Shown here: piece by piece, positions 1 to 9,720 of the stretch
Layout of the letters: the number at the start of each line of letters is the position of its first letter
Numbering within the stretch: the stretch's first letter is position 1
From: Paractinoplanes durhamensis
Lineage (GTDB): Bacteria; Actinomycetota; Actinomycetes; Mycobacteriales; Micromonosporaceae
Reading direction: 5' to 3'
Assembly: GCF_016862175.1 (NCBI RefSeq)
Contig: NZ_BOML01000017.1
Coordinates: forward strand, 20,339-84,338
DNA length: 64,000 nt
Notes under the pieces: model-generated
Seen by the model: the letters and a program-made list of their open reading frames with translations, nothing else
What the model was told of the DNA's origin: nothing
Database searches by the model: none
Translations under genes and position numbers: made by a program

Positions 1-1011
1 GATGGTGCCGTCGGCCTTGGTGGTGAAGAACTCCGGGTGCGACTTGACCCAGGGATGGTCGGGCGCGGCCTGCAGCGCGAGGTCGAGCGCCACCTCCAGG
101 CCGTTGTCCTTCGCGACCTGGAGGAAGTAGCGGAAGTCCGCCAGGGTGCCGAGCTCGGGGTGGATGGCGTCGTGGCCACCCTCGTCGGAGCCGATCGCCC
201 ACGGCGAGCCGACGTCGACCGGGCGGGCCGCCAGGGTGTTGTTGCGGCCCTTGCGGTTGATCTTGCCGATCGGGTGGATCGGCGGGAGGTAGAGCACGTC
301 GAAGCCCATCGCCGCGACCGCCGGGATCCGCTGGGCCGCGGTGCGGAACGTGCCGTGCTTGATCGGCGTCGACTCCGGGCCGATCTCGGCGCCCTCGGAG
401 CGGGGGAAGAACTCATACCAGGCCGAGTAGAGGGCGCGCTTGCGGTCGACCCAGACCGCATAGGACCGGGTGGTGGTGACCTGCTGCCGGACCGGGTTGG
501 ACCAGAGCAGCTCCTCCAGGTCGAGCGCGGGGGAGACCCGGGCGAACAGCGACTGCTGGTCGTCGCGCAGCGCCACGGCGGCGGCGCGGACCCGCTCCTC
601 GTCCTCGTGCGCCACGATCTTGAGGGCCAGGTCGAGCACCTCGGCGCCGTCGGCCAGGTCGTTCGCCAGGTCCTCCAGACCCTGGCCGGCGCCGATCTTC
701 TTGACCACCGCGTCGCGCCAGGTCCGGTAAGGATCCTCGAACGCCTCCACGGTGAACGTCCACCGGCCGACCCTGTCCGGCCGGATCAGGCCGTGCCACT
801 GGTCGAGGCCGGGCTCGCCCGGTCGCATCCGGGTGAACGGTTCGGATTCGCCGTCGGGGCCGCGCCATACCACGTTCACGCCGAGGGCGTGATGTCCTTC
901 GCGATAGGACGTCGCGGAAACCGGCACGAATTCACCGACGACTGCCTTGGCCGGGTATCGGCCACAGGACACGGACGGCGTTACGTCTTCGATAGGAAAA
1001 CGACCGGTCAT
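1..1011 (-). CDS. glgE: GlgE, maltose-1-phosphate maltosyltransferase (3' truncated by window edge)
   Basis: Cytoplasmic GH13_3 enzyme that transfers maltosyl units from maltose-1-phosphate to alpha-1,4-glucan in the trehalose-to-glucan route. The 337 visible codons start MTGRFPIEDV and run off the left edge. The N-terminal beta-sandwich has the family hallmark CGRYPAKAVVGE, then an inserted helical region, then the start of the GH13 barrel with WYEFFPRSEG, FDVLYLPPIHPIGK and DLALQAAPDHPW, all characteristic of GlgE rather than other GH13 enzymes. ATG at 1011 was chosen because it aligns with the usual GlgE start; an in-frame GTG lies 9 bp upstream. The catalytic Asp/Glu lie outside the window. 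Divergent from the next gene. Confidence 0.95.
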   Translation of the reverse strand, partial: MTGRFPIEDVTPSVSCGRYPAKAVVGEFVPVSATSYREGHHALGVNVVWRGPDGESEPFTRMRPGEPGLDQWHGLIRPDRVGRWTFTVEAFEDPYRTWRDAVVKKIGAGQGLEDLANDLADGAEVLDLALKIVAHEDEERVRAAAVALRDDQQSLFARVSPALDLEELLWSNPVRQQVTTTRSYAVWVDRKRALYSAWYEFFPRSEGAEIGPESTPIKHGTFRTAAQRIPAVAAMGFDVLYLPPIHPIGKINRKGRNNTLAARPVDVGSPWAIGSDEGGHDAIHPELGTLADFRYFLQVAKDNGLEVALDLALQAAPDHPWVKSHPEFFTTKADGTI

Positions 1012-1427
1012 GATCTCCACCGTAGTCAGCGGGGCGGGCACGGGCGCGGCGAACTAGCACCGCCGTCAGGGCATACTTCTCCGCAGGGGAGGCACCGCAA
1101 ACGACGAGCGTGCCGATGCGTCAAACCTACCGGAGAGCGCTCAGGCCGGCTCCTCCAGGAGCGGTCGTGCGCCGCCGGTGAATTTCGACAGTTCGCCCCG
1201 ATGAAGCATTCGCTTGCGCTTAACCGTTTTGATCATCGGCACGTTACCGGCCAGCAAAATCACGTCTCCCGCGCACCACCGGTTCATCGGCCGGACGGCG
1301 CTGGGGAGCGCGTTGGTTGCCGGCCGGTCCCACTCCGGTGACCCTGCTCAGATCGGCTGTCGAAACGACCGAGAGGTACCCCAGACGCAGCTCGACCGGA
1401 GCTGCGCCTGACCTCGAGGAGCACTTC
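1012..1427. promoter_or_regulatory. Divergent intergenic region between glgE and a hypothetical gene
   Basis: This 416-base stretch holds no convincing gene. Short reading frames here lack ribosome binding sites and the coding bias of the neighbours. It must carry the promoter of glgE (leftward) and of the rightward hypothetical gene. It contains locally AT-richer DNA around 1205-1265 and a small inverted repeat (ggctcctccaggagc, near 1149-1163), but I cannot name a sigma factor consensus. Confidence 0.4.
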
Positions 1428-2006
1428 GTGGCCGGACCGTCTGTCGAGCTCTCGCCGGTGATCGCCGCCAGCACCCACTGGCTGGCGCGCGCCTACCCCG
1501 CGGGCACCCCTGACACCATCGCCCACACGCTCTCCGAGCTGCAGGCCCGCCAGGCCGTGACGGTCGCCGCGTGGCTGCGCTACCCGACGGAGATGGACGC
1601 GGCCCTGGTCGCGATCGCCGGCCCGGGCGGTTCCGCCGTGCTCGACTGGCGGGTCGGCAGCGAGCCGGACGACGAGGAGGCCGAGGAGGAGGGCTGGCGC
1701 ACCTGGGTCGACGAGGTCGTGGTGAGCTGGGCCGCCTGCCTGCTGGCCGACCCGCGGCTGGCCCGTAAGGGCGTCGACGCGGTGGCCGCGGCGATCCCGC
1801 CGAGCGGCACCGACCGCCCCCGCCCGCACCCGCACCGGGTCGGCGGCCTGCCGACCGAGTTTCGCCGGCTGCTCGACCCGGACCAGCGCGACCGGGACGC
1901 GGCCGTGCTGCTGCGCCACCCCGACCTGCTCGAGCCGGTCGCCGCGATGCACCGCGACACCCTGCTCTACCTGCTCGGCATCGAGCAGGAGGTCGCTGCG
2001 GCCTGA
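1428..2006 (+). CDS. Hypothetical actinobacterial protein, 192 aa
   Basis: I do not recognise the family. GTG at 1428 is chosen because a GAGGAG ribosome binding site sits 7 bases upstream and the upstream extension of the frame is low in coding bias. The protein is soluble, Ala/Asp/Arg-rich, with an acidic run (EPDDEEAEEEG) near residues 79-90 and no signal peptide or membrane segment. Predicted helices such as LQARQAVTVAAWLRYP and AVLLRHPDLLEPVAAMHRDT suggest an all-alpha fold. It is followed by a strong hairpin terminator and faces a convergent operon. Confidence 0.75.
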   Translation: MAGPSVELSPVIAASTHWLARAYPAGTPDTIAHTLSELQARQAVTVAAWLRYPTEMDAALVAIAGPGGSAVLDWRVGSEPDDEEAEEEGWRTWVDEVVVSWAACLLADPRLARKGVDAVAAAIPPSGTDRPRPHPHRVGGLPTEFRRLLDPDQRDRDAAVLLRHPDLLEPVAAMHRDTLLYLLGIEQEVAAA

Positions 2007-2031
2007 CGGACCCGATGACCCCCCAAGAAAT

Positions 2032-2064
2032 AAGGCCGGCGCCCTGGTTCAGGGCGCCGGCCTT
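2032..2064. terminator. Bidirectional intrinsic terminator
   Basis: A perfect 14-bp stem (2032-2045 with 2051-2064) around a 5-base loop, ending in a T-rich run on the plus strand and preceded by an A-rich run that serves the minus strand. It lies between convergent genes ending at 2006 and 2079. Confidence 0.9.
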
Positions 2065-2078
2065 TTCTTGCCTTCCGG

Positions 2079-2540
2079 CTACGCCAGGCGAGCGGGGAAG
2101 CCGCCGGTGGCGATCGGGCCCCACCGGTCGATGGTGATGCGGATCAGGGATTTGCCCTGGTCACGCATCGCCTGGCGGTACTCGTCCCAGTCCGGGTGCT
2201 CGCCGGAGATGCAGCGGAAATATTCCACCAAGGGCTCGATCGAGTCGGGCAGGTCGAGCACCTCGGCCGACCCGTCCACCTGCACCCAGGCGCCGCCGAA
2301 GTCCTCGGAGAGGACCAGCACTGACACCTGCGGGTTGCGCCGGACGTTCATCGCCTTGGCCCGCTCGGGGTAGGTGGAGATGACGATCCGGCCCTCGGTG
2401 TCGACGCCGCAGGTGTTGGGCGACGACTGCGGGCGCCCGTCGCGGCGGGTGGTCATCAGGATCGCGTGGTGGCGCGGCCGGAGGAACTCCAGCAGCGCCT
2501 CGCGGTCCACGGTCGTGTTGGTGGCGATGGTGCGCGGCAC
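2079..2540 (-). CDS. PPOX-class (F420-type) split-barrel oxidoreductase
   Basis: A 153-aa split beta-barrel flavin/F420-binding protein of the pyridoxamine-phosphate-oxidase superfamily. Recognisable segments are [20 protein letters not shown] at the N-terminus, the central strand [19 protein letters not shown], and the C-terminal [10 protein letters not shown], typical of actinobacterial PPOX-class F420-dependent enzymes (Rv1155/Rv2991 type). The substrate is unknown. GTG start with an AGGGGGCGACC ribosome binding site that overlaps the stop of ppgK; only 9 bases separate the genes, so it is the second gene of an operon with ppgK. Confidence 0.85.
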   Translation of the reverse strand: MPRTIATNTTVDREALLEFLRPRHHAILMTTRRDGRPQSSPNTCGVDTEGRIVISTYPERAKAMNVRRNPQVSVLVLSEDFGGAWVQVDGSAEVLDLPDSIEPLVEYFRCISGEHPDWDEYRQAMRDQGKSLIRITIDRWGPIATGGFPARLA

Positions 2541-2549
2541 GGTCGCCCC

Positions 2550-3308
<759 letters not shown>

Positions 3309-3533
3309 CAGGGTTTCCCATCCGCTTCCGTCAAAGATGTTTCCCGCTGTTTACCACGGGGGACCGACATTGAATCCTCGCTGATGTCCCTCTTGCCAGG
3401 CTCGGCTCGGTCATTCGACGTGAGTGACTCATACTTTCGGCTAGTGCTACCTAGTCTTTGTGGTTAGCGTGGAGGCACTGAACGGTCGCCGCGTGCGGGC
3501 ACGGCTCTCTGCCCGCTGATGGAGGACCACCGA

Positions 3534-4325
3534 ATGATCCAGACCATGGCCACCTCGAGATCCAGTCACAACTCGGTCCCGGACACCGCCACCGAGATGC
3601 TCACCGTGCTGGCGGCCGTGCCCGCCGGCGATCCGTCCCGGCCCGCCCTGCGCGACAGCGTGATCGAGGCGTGGCTCCCGCTGGCCCGGCACCTCGCCAA
3701 CCGCTACGCCGGCCGCGGCGAGCCCACCGACGACCTGATCCAGACCGCCAACGTCGGCCTCATCAAAGCCGTCGACAAGTTCGACCCCGAGCGCGGCGTC
3801 GACTTCGCCGGCTACGCCATCCCGACCATCATCGGCGAGATCAAGCGCCACTTCCGCGACCGCACCTGGTCCATCCGGGTCCCGCGCCGCCTGCAGGAGC
3901 TGCGCCTGGCGATCACCGAGGCCAACAGCACCCTCACCCACACCCTCGGCCGCTCGCCGACCGTCGCCGACATCTCGGCGCACCTCGGCATCACCGAGGA
4001 AGAAGTCCTGGAAGGCCTCGAAGGCGCCCGCGCCTACAACACCACGTCGCTGAGCACCCCGATCAACGCCGACGGCACCACCGAGCTGGGCGACACCCTC
4101 GGTGGCAACGACTACGAGTACGAGCTGGCCGAGACCCGGGTGGCGCTCGGGCCGGCCCTGGCGACGCTGGACGAGCGCGAGCAGAAGATCCTGATCCTGC
4201 GCTTCTACGGCAACCTCACCCAGTCGCAGATCGCCGACCAGATCGGCATCTCCCAGATGCACGTGTCGCGGCTGCTCAGCCGGGCCCTGGTGAAGTTGCG
4301 CCACGAGCTGCACGCCGGGTTCTGA
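3534..4325 (+). CDS. RNA polymerase sigma factor, SigB/SigF/SigG subfamily
   Basis: Group 3 sigma-70 factor of 263 aa for stress or developmental transcription. Region 2 carries DDLIQTANVGLIKAVDKFDP and the -10-recognising FAGYAIPTIIGEIKRHFRDR; region 3 has LGRSPTVADISAHLGI; region 4 has LDEREQKILILRFYGNLTQ plus a helix-turn-helix (QIADQIGISQMHVSRLL). ATG 3534 is preferred over the in-frame ATG at 3519 because the earlier codon overlaps the GGAGGA ribosome binding site (3521-3526) that serves 3534. No anti-sigma or anti-anti-sigma gene is adjacent, unlike the classical rsb loci. A hairpin terminator follows. Confidence 0.92.
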   Translation: MIQTMATSRSSHNSVPDTATEMLTVLAAVPAGDPSRPALRDSVIEAWLPLARHLANRYAGRGEPTDDLIQTANVGLIKAVDKFDPERGVDFAGYAIPTIIGEIKRHFRDRTWSIRVPRRLQELRLAITEANSTLTHTLGRSPTVADISAHLGITEEEVLEGLEGARAYNTTSLSTPINADGTTELGDTLGGNDYEYELAETRVALGPALATLDEREQKILILRFYGNLTQSQIADQIGISQMHVSRLLSRALVKLRHELHAGF

Positions 4326-4333
4326 TCCGTTGA

Positions 4334-4363
4334 CCGGTCGCCCCGGAAATCCGGGGCGACCGG
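4334..4363. terminator. Bidirectional terminator
   Basis: A perfect 13-bp GC-rich stem (4334-4346 with 4351-4363) with a 4-base AAAT loop, between the sigma factor and the convergent YflT-like gene. Flanking TGATCCG (4323-4329) and CGGATCA (4361-4367) offer an alternative longer pairing. No long T-run. Confidence 0.75.
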
Positions 4364-4367
4364 ATCA

Positions 4368-4958
4368 TCACTCGGCCCCGCTGGCCCGCCAGTTGAGCTG
4401 GATGAGCAGCTGGCGCGCCTGGTCGGCGACCTCGGCGTCGGAGGTCACCGCGTACTGGCCGGCCTGCAGCGAGCTGCGCGAGGCGAAGTCGCGGCGGCCG
4501 CCGGTCGCGGCGTGCGCGATCGCGCCGAAGACCGCACCCCAGGCCGCGCCGATCAGCAGGCAGATCAGGATGACCCCGAACCAGCCGGAGTCGCTGAACA
4601 GGCCGAACAGCAGGCCGACGAACAGGCCGAACCAGGCGCCGCTGGCCGCGCCGGCGATCGCCGCCCGGCCGGTGGTGAGCCGGCCCAGCACGTTTTCCAC
4701 CAGCCGCAGGTCGGTGCCGATGATCGCGGTCCGCTCGACCGGGAACTTGTTGTCGGACAGGTGGTCGACGGCCTGCTGGGCCATCGCGTAGTCGGGGTAG
4801 GTGCCGACCACCTCGGTGGGCACGCCCGGCGCGGCCGCACCCTGCGCGGGCAGGCCCGGCACGGCGCCGGCCGGACCGGGCGGGATGGCGGCGGCCGGGG
4901 CGGTCGGAGCGTTATCGACGGCGGGCGCGGTGCCCGGATTGTCAGTTGGGGTAGTCAC
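4368..4958 (-). CDS. General stress protein 17M (YflT)-like membrane protein
   Basis: A 196-aa protein with a disordered Pro/Ala-rich N-terminus (residues 1-50), then the YflT/GSP17M domain (VVGTYPDYAMAQQAVDHLSD, IIGTDLRLVENVLGRLTTGR), then two Gly/Ala-rich membrane segments (GLFVGLLFGLF and a GVILICLLIGAAWGAVFGAI helix) and a cytosolic tail ending in LLIQLNWRASGAE. GTG 4958 was chosen because it has GGGAGG 6 bases upstream and overlaps the stop codon of the upstream phosphatase gene as GTGA, a sign of translational coupling. Family members in Bacillus are induced by general stress; the molecular role is not known. The stress sigma gene lies convergently beside it. Confidence 0.8.
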   Translation of the reverse strand: MTTPTDNPGTAPAVDNAPTAPAAAIPPGPAGAVPGLPAQGAAAPGVPTEVVGTYPDYAMAQQAVDHLSDNKFPVERTAIIGTDLRLVENVLGRLTTGRAAIAGAASGAWFGLFVGLLFGLFSDSGWFGVILICLLIGAAWGAVFGAIAHAATGGRRDFASRSSLQAGQYAVTSDAEVADQARQLLIQLNWRASGAE

Positions 4959-5905
4959 TTGCTGCCTCCCTTGGTGCGGCGGCGGACCGCCTTGGCCGGT
5001 GCGGTCGCCGGCCGATCGCCGGACGTCAGCCGCACCCAGATCAGAAACGCGCCGGCCACCGCGGCGACGATGCCGGCCGAGCCGGTCAGGAACGCGAACC
5101 GGCCGGAGACCAGGTCCGGCATGACGCGTTCGGACAACAGCACGGTGGCCAGGCCGAGCACGCCGGCCGCCCCGGCCACCACGAACACGATCAGCAGGAG
5201 GGCGGTGCCGACCCGGCTGTGCCGTTCCGGCTCGACCGGGCGCCGGGAGCGCAGCAGCCGCACCCCGAACGCGGCGAACGCCGACCAGGCCAGCACCAGC
5301 AGCACCGCGGCGATCGTGTCGCTCGGGCGGTGCCACTCGGCCCAGACGGTGGCGATCGCGATGATCGTGACGTAGCCGGCGCCGATCATCGTGACCATGC
5401 CGCGGATCGCCTGCGGCAGCACCAGGATCAGGGCCGCCGCCACCGACGCGGCGGCCGCGGTGTGCCCGCTCGGGAACGAGTTGGGCATCGCCAGGCCGTC
5501 CAGGTCGGGTCGCTCCAGGCGCATCTTCAGCAGCTGGCAGCTGCCGTTCGCGCCGAGCACCAGCACGGTCGCGGCCACCGCCAGGTCGATCCGCTTGCGC
5601 AGCACCCCGATGGTGACCGCGGCCAGGCAGACCGCCACCAGGCTGACCAGGGTGGTGCCGTTCAGCGTCCGGCTGAGCACCTCGACGACCCGCGGGTGCT
5701 CGACGTCGCCGCCGCGCATCGCGGCCGTGTCACCGAGCTGGCCGACCGTGGTGCGGACGAAGATCTGGTACATCGCGGCGACCCCGGCCGCGGCCAGGAT
5801 CGCGACGCCGAGCGGTGCGAGCACGTGCCCGGCGCTGTCGCGGCCGGGGGAGCGGGCGGGGGCGGCGGCGGGTGCGGGCTGACTGTGGGACGCCAGGGCC
5901 GTCAT
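4955..5905 (-). CDS. PAP2-family membrane phosphatase
   Basis: Integral membrane phosphatase, probably on lipid or polyprenyl phosphates. The 316-aa protein has about six to eight hydrophobic helices. PAP2 signature parts are KMRLERPD (C1, near residue 125), NSFPSGHTAAAAS (C2, near 140-152) and WAEWHRPSD (C3, near 188). The C3 Arg six residues before the catalytic His is replaced by Thr, so activity may be altered, although the H-x3-D pair is kept. Two C-terminal helices extend beyond the core. ATG 5905 has GGAGG 10 bases upstream; the in-frame start at 5977 lacks a binding site. It is coupled to the downstream YflT-like gene by a 4-bp overlap. Confidence 0.85.
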   Translation of the reverse strand: MTALASHSQPAPAAAPARSPGRDSAGHVLAPLGVAILAAAGVAAMYQIFVRTTVGQLGDTAAMRGGDVEHPRVVEVLSRTLNGTTLVSLVAVCLAAVTIGVLRKRIDLAVAATVLVLGANGSCQLLKMRLERPDLDGLAMPNSFPSGHTAAAASVAAALILVLPQAIRGMVTMIGAGYVTIIAIATVWAEWHRPSDTIAAVLLVLAWSAFAAFGVRLLRSRRPVEPERHSRVGTALLLIVFVVAGAAGVLGLATVLLSERVMPDLVSGRFAFLTGSAGIVAAVAGAFLIWVRLTSGDRPATAPAKAVRRRTKGGSK

Positions 5906-6134
5906 CGGCGGGAGTCCTCCTGCGGGCGGTGGGTGATCGAAGACGGAAGCGGTTTGCCCAAACCGGCCAGGTTTCAAGCGCGCTGCCTCGTCAGTCTCGT
6001 CCCTTGACGGCCGTCACAACAGCCCCGGCCGATGTTCTCCGCAACTCAGCCGCAACCCCGTGCGCTCCAGGCTCGCAACGCCCTCTCGGCACCTTCGAAC
6101 GGACGGATGTCTGACCGAGACGAGGGGACGTTTC

Positions 6135-7280
6135 ATGGGCTTGAACACCCGCCGACTGCTGGCTGCACCGTTACTGGTGCTGGCTGCCGGTGGTGGCCTC
6201 CTGGTGGCGCCGGTCGCCGCCCAGGCCGCCGGGGTGACCGCGACCGTCGACGTGCAGAGCACGCCGCTGAAGACGCGTAAGGGCCCGTCGCTGGCGTCCG
6301 CGATCGTCGGCACGCTGCGCGACAACCAGAAGGTCACCATCGCGTGCGCCGTGACCGGTCCGTCGGTCCGCGGCTCGGTGCGCACCTCGACCCAGTGGGA
6401 CCGGCTGACCAGCGGCGCGTACGTGACCCACGCGTACATCAGGAGCAGCAAGAGCATCCCGCGGTGCGTGACCACCTCGCCGCAGGCGGCCCCGGTGAAG
6501 GCGAAGCCGAAGCCGGCCGCCGTCACCTACCAGGTCGGGACCGTGCGCAGCACCGACGGCTCGGTCAACATCCGCACCGGGCCGAGCACGAGCTCGCCGG
6601 TCAAGCGGGCGGTCGGCAACGGCGCGACCGTGCAGGGCGTGTGCGGGGTGGTGGGCACCTCGGTGGCCGGCACGGTGCGCACGACCACGCAGTGGAACCG
6701 GCTGACCGACGGCGGTTACATCTCGCATGCGTACGTCGTCACGCCGACGCTGAAGCTGTGCCCGGGGGCGTCGCTCACGCCGGTCAAGGAGACTCCGTCG
6801 GTCACGCCCGAGCAGTTCCTGGCGGCGGCCGTGCCGGGGGCGCAGAAGGGCTGGCAGGAGTACGGCGTGCCGGCCTCGGTGACGATCGCGCAGGCGATCC
6901 TCGAGTCGGGCTGGGGCCGCAGCGGCCTGTCCACCGCCGACCGCAACTACTTCGGGATCAAGTGCCAGTCCGGTTCGTTCGGGAAGCTGGCCAGCGGCTG
7001 CCACGACTACGTGACCACCGAGTGCACCAAGACCGGGGAGTGCTTCTCGACCACGGCCACCTTCCGGACGTACGCCACGATGTCGCACTCGTTCCGGGAC
7101 CACGGGAACTTCCTGCGGGTGAACAGCCGTTACAAGCCGGCCTTCGCCTACACCAGGGACGCGAACAAGTTCATCTGGAACGTCTGGAAGGCCGGGTACG
7201 CCACCGACCCGAACTACTACACCAAGATCACCACCCTGATGGCCTCCTACAAGCTTTATCAGTACGACACCTGGAAGTGA
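6135..7280 (+). CDS. Secreted SH3-domain N-acetylglucosaminidase (cell wall hydrolase)
   Basis: A 381-aa exported protein. ATG 6135 has GAGGGGA 7 bases upstream and opens a classic signal peptide (NTRRLLAAPLL... ending AAQAAG, about residues 1-33). Two bacterial SH3-like domains follow (about 35-115 and 132-210), each with the pattern xVRTxTQWxRLTxGxYxxHAY, then a short linker and a glucosaminidase/FlgJ-type domain (about 225-375) with VTIAQAILESGWGRSG holding the likely catalytic Glu, NYFGIKCQ, and a C-terminal YATDPNYYTKI. Such enzymes cleave peptidoglycan glycan strands outside the membrane; the SH3 repeats presumably bind wall peptides. Transcribed alone, with its own terminator. Confidence 0.9.
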   Translation: MGLNTRRLLAAPLLVLAAGGGLLVAPVAAQAAGVTATVDVQSTPLKTRKGPSLASAIVGTLRDNQKVTIACAVTGPSVRGSVRTSTQWDRLTSGAYVTHAYIRSSKSIPRCVTTSPQAAPVKAKPKPAAVTYQVGTVRSTDGSVNIRTGPSTSSPVKRAVGNGATVQGVCGVVGTSVAGTVRTTTQWNRLTDGGYISHAYVVTPTLKLCPGASLTPVKETPSVTPEQFLAAAVPGAQKGWQEYGVPASVTIAQAILESGWGRSGLSTADRNYFGIKCQSGSFGKLASGCHDYVTTECTKTGECFSTTATFRTYATMSHSFRDHGNFLRVNSRYKPAFAYTRDANKFIWNVWKAGYATDPNYYTKITTLMASYKLYQYDTWK

Positions 7281-7287
7281 GCCTCCT

Positions 7288-7321
7288 TCACCCCCGTTGG
7301 CCGAACCGGCCGACGGGGGTG
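7288..7321 (+). terminator. Intrinsic terminator after the glucosaminidase gene
   Basis: Inverted repeat TCACCCCCGT...GGCCG / CGGCC...ACGGGGGTGA around a short AAC loop, with a T-containing tail. It overlaps potential upstream starts of the next gene, which argues that the kinase starts downstream of it. Confidence 0.8.
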
Positions 7322-7344
7322 ATTTGCGTATTACGCTCACTTTG

Positions 7345-9693
7345 GTGAGGCGATGGGGGAGGGTCTTCGCCGGACGTTTCGACCACGGACGTCCGGCCGT
7401 GCTCCTCGCTGTCGCCGTGATCGCCGTCGGGGTGATCACCACCGGGCTGATCGTGTCCGGCCTGCGCACCGCGCAACGCGAGAACGCCGAACAGGTGATG
7501 ACCCAGCGCGCCGAGATGGCACACGCCGCGGTACTGGCCGAGACCGAGCGCTACCGCTCGCTGCTCGAGGCCACCGCCACCGGCCTGGCCACCGACGCCA
7601 ACCTGAACTGGGACGACTTCGACGCGGCCACCTCGTCGCTGGACCGCGCCGGGCTCAAGGGCGCGTCCAGCGTCGCCTTCGTGGTGCCGGCCACCGACGC
7701 ACAGATCCCGGCCGTGCAGAAGCTGTGGCGCTCGCGTGGCGCCGACGGGCTCGTGCTGAAGCCCACCGCGACCGGCACCGAGCACTACTTCTCGGTGTTC
7801 AACCGCGGCCTGCGCAGCCCCGGCACGCGCAGCGGGGTCGACCTGGCCGCGGCCCGCGAACCGGCCCAGGCGCTGGTCGACGCGCGCCGGATGAGCACCG
7901 CCACCGTCTCCGACACGTACATCCTGCTGCGCGACCGGAACCTGCCGGTCGCCCGGCAGCAGCACTCGTTCGTCTTCGCCGCGCCGATCTGGCCGCGCAC
8001 CGCCGATCCGCAGTTCCGCGGGTGGCTCGTGCTCGGCATGCGCGGCCAGGACTTCCTCAACGCGGTGCTGGCCTCGGTCAGCCAGGGCCAGCTCAACGGC
8101 GAACTGCTCGCCACCAACACCGACGGCAGCCGCCCGGCGGTGGCCCACTACTTCGTGCCCGGCGATCCGGACATGGAACGGCGGAGCCTGCTCGACGTCG
8201 CCGACCGGGAGTGGACGCTGATCATCCGGGCCGATTCCGGCAACCTGCCCGGCGCGCACAGCGCCCTGCCCGGCCTGGTCCTCGGCGGCGGCATCGCCAT
8301 CACCCTGGTCGTCGCCGGCCTGGTCTACGTGCTCGCCTCCAGCCGTACCCGGGCGGTGGCCCGGGTCGAGGCGGCCACCCGCGAACTGCGCCAGGCCGAG
8401 GAGGAGAGCCGCCGGCAGGCCGTCCTGCTCGCCGCCGTGATGGCCAGCATCGGCGACGGGGTCGGCGTGGTCGACGAGCACGGCGAGTTCATGCTGTACA
8501 ACCCGGCCGCCCGGGACCTGCTCGGCATCGACGACGACGTCCACGACTCGACCCAGTGGCAGCAGCATTTCGGGTTGTTCCGGCCGGACGGCCGGACCCC
8601 GTTCCCGCACGAGGAGATGCCGCTGATCCGGGCGCTCGGCGGGGAGAGCAGCGACGGGGTGGAGATACTGATCCGCAACGCGGCCCGGCCCGAGGGCATC
8701 CTGATCAGCGTCGACGGCCGGCCGCTCGACCCGAGCGCCGGGGCGGCCGGCGCGGTCGCGGTCTTCCACGACATCACCGAGCTGCGCCGCTACGAGAACG
8801 ACCTGGCCGTCTTCGCCGGGGTGGTGGCGCACGACCTCAAGGCGCCGCTCACCGTCATCCGCGGGCACTGCGAGACCGCGACCGAGTGCCTGGCCGAGGA
8901 GGACGGCGACACCGGGCACTCGCTGACGCGGATCATGCTGGCCGTCGACCGGATGAGCGCCATGATCGACACCCTGCTGGCCTACACCACCGCCCGGGAC
9001 GCGCCGCTGGCCTGCGTGCCGGTCGACCTCGACGACCTGGTCGCGGACGTCGTGCAGGACCGCACCGGCCATCTGCCGTCGGCCGATCGGCCGGACGTGA
9101 TCGCCCGCGACCTGCCGATCGTCACGGCCGACCCGGCGATGCTGCGGCACGTGCTGGACAACCTGATCGGCAACGCCCTCAAGTACGTCCGGCCGGGCGC
9201 CGCGCCGCGGGTCGACGTCATCGCCGGGCCGGTCGGCGAGGGCTGGACCCGGATCACCGTCGCCGACCGCGGCATCGGCATCCCGGACGAGGCGAAACCC
9301 GCGGTCTTCGAACGGTTCCACCGGGCCCACGCCGACGCCGGCTATGCCGGCACCGGGCTGGGCCTGGCCATCTGCAAACGCATCGTGGAACGCCACGGCG
9401 GGGAGATCGGCGTCACCGACAACCCCGGCGGGGGTACGCGCTTCCACTTCACCCTGCCTCTTGAGGAGTACGCCATGAAGCTCAGGTCCGCCAAGAACGA
9501 ATCCCGGTCCGACGCGGCCGACGACGAGGCCCGCGCCAAGCTGGAACGGGCGCTCGCCGAACGGGCCGCGATGGAGAACACCGCGCTGCCGGGGCTCAGT
9601 GCCCTGCCGTCCGCGGCCCCGTCCGGCGGCGACCCGGCCGGCACCCGGTTGCGCTCGCCGGTGCCGCGTCACCACCCGGCCGACGCGGAATAG
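7345..9693 (+). CDS. Membrane sensor histidine kinase: CHASE-PAS-HisKA-HATPase
   Basis: A 782-aa sensor kinase. Order: TM helix (residues 18-40), extracytoplasmic CHASE domain (about 60-290), TM helix (309-332), short coiled linker (RELRQAEEESRRQA), PAS domain (about 350-480), HisKA with VVAHDLKAPL (phospho-acceptor His about 496), and HATPase_c with NLIGNALKY, ADRGIGIPDE and GTGLGLAICKRIVERHGG. GTG 7345 is chosen because the longer frame begins inside the preceding terminator; there is no clear ribosome binding site, so leaderless translation is possible. After the kinase core comes a 72-residue charged, probably disordered tail that begins at an in-frame ATG with a strong ribosome binding site. 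No response regulator gene is adjacent. Confidence 0.88.
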   Translation: MRRWGRVFAGRFDHGRPAVLLAVAVIAVGVITTGLIVSGLRTAQRENAEQVMTQRAEMAHAAVLAETERYRSLLEATATGLATDANLNWDDFDAATSSLDRAGLKGASSVAFVVPATDAQIPAVQKLWRSRGADGLVLKPTATGTEHYFSVFNRGLRSPGTRSGVDLAAAREPAQALVDARRMSTATVSDTYILLRDRNLPVARQQHSFVFAAPIWPRTADPQFRGWLVLGMRGQDFLNAVLASVSQGQLNGELLATNTDGSRPAVAHYFVPGDPDMERRSLLDVADREWTLIIRADSGNLPGAHSALPGLVLGGGIAITLVVAGLVYVLASSRTRAVARVEAATRELRQAEEESRRQAVLLAAVMASIGDGVGVVDEHGEFMLYNPAARDLLGIDDDVHDSTQWQQHFGLFRPDGRTPFPHEEMPLIRALGGESSDGVEILIRNAARPEGILISVDGRPLDPSAGAAGAVAVFHDITELRRYENDLAVFAGVVAHDLKAPLTVIRGHCETATECLAEEDGDTGHSLTRIMLAVDRMSAMIDTLLAYTTARDAPLACVPVDLDDLVADVVQDRTGHLPSADRPDVIARDLPIVTADPAMLRHVLDNLIGNALKYVRPGAAPRVDVIAGPVGEGWTRITVADRGIGIPDEAKPAVFERFHRAHADAGYAGTGLGLAICKRIVERHGGEIGVTDNPGGGTRFHFTLPLEEYAMKLRSAKNESRSDAADDEARAKLERALAERAAMENTALPGLSALPSAAPSGGDPAGTRLRSPVPRHHPADAE

Positions 9694-9720
9694 GTCCCCG
9701 GCCGGGGCAAGATGGGGCGC

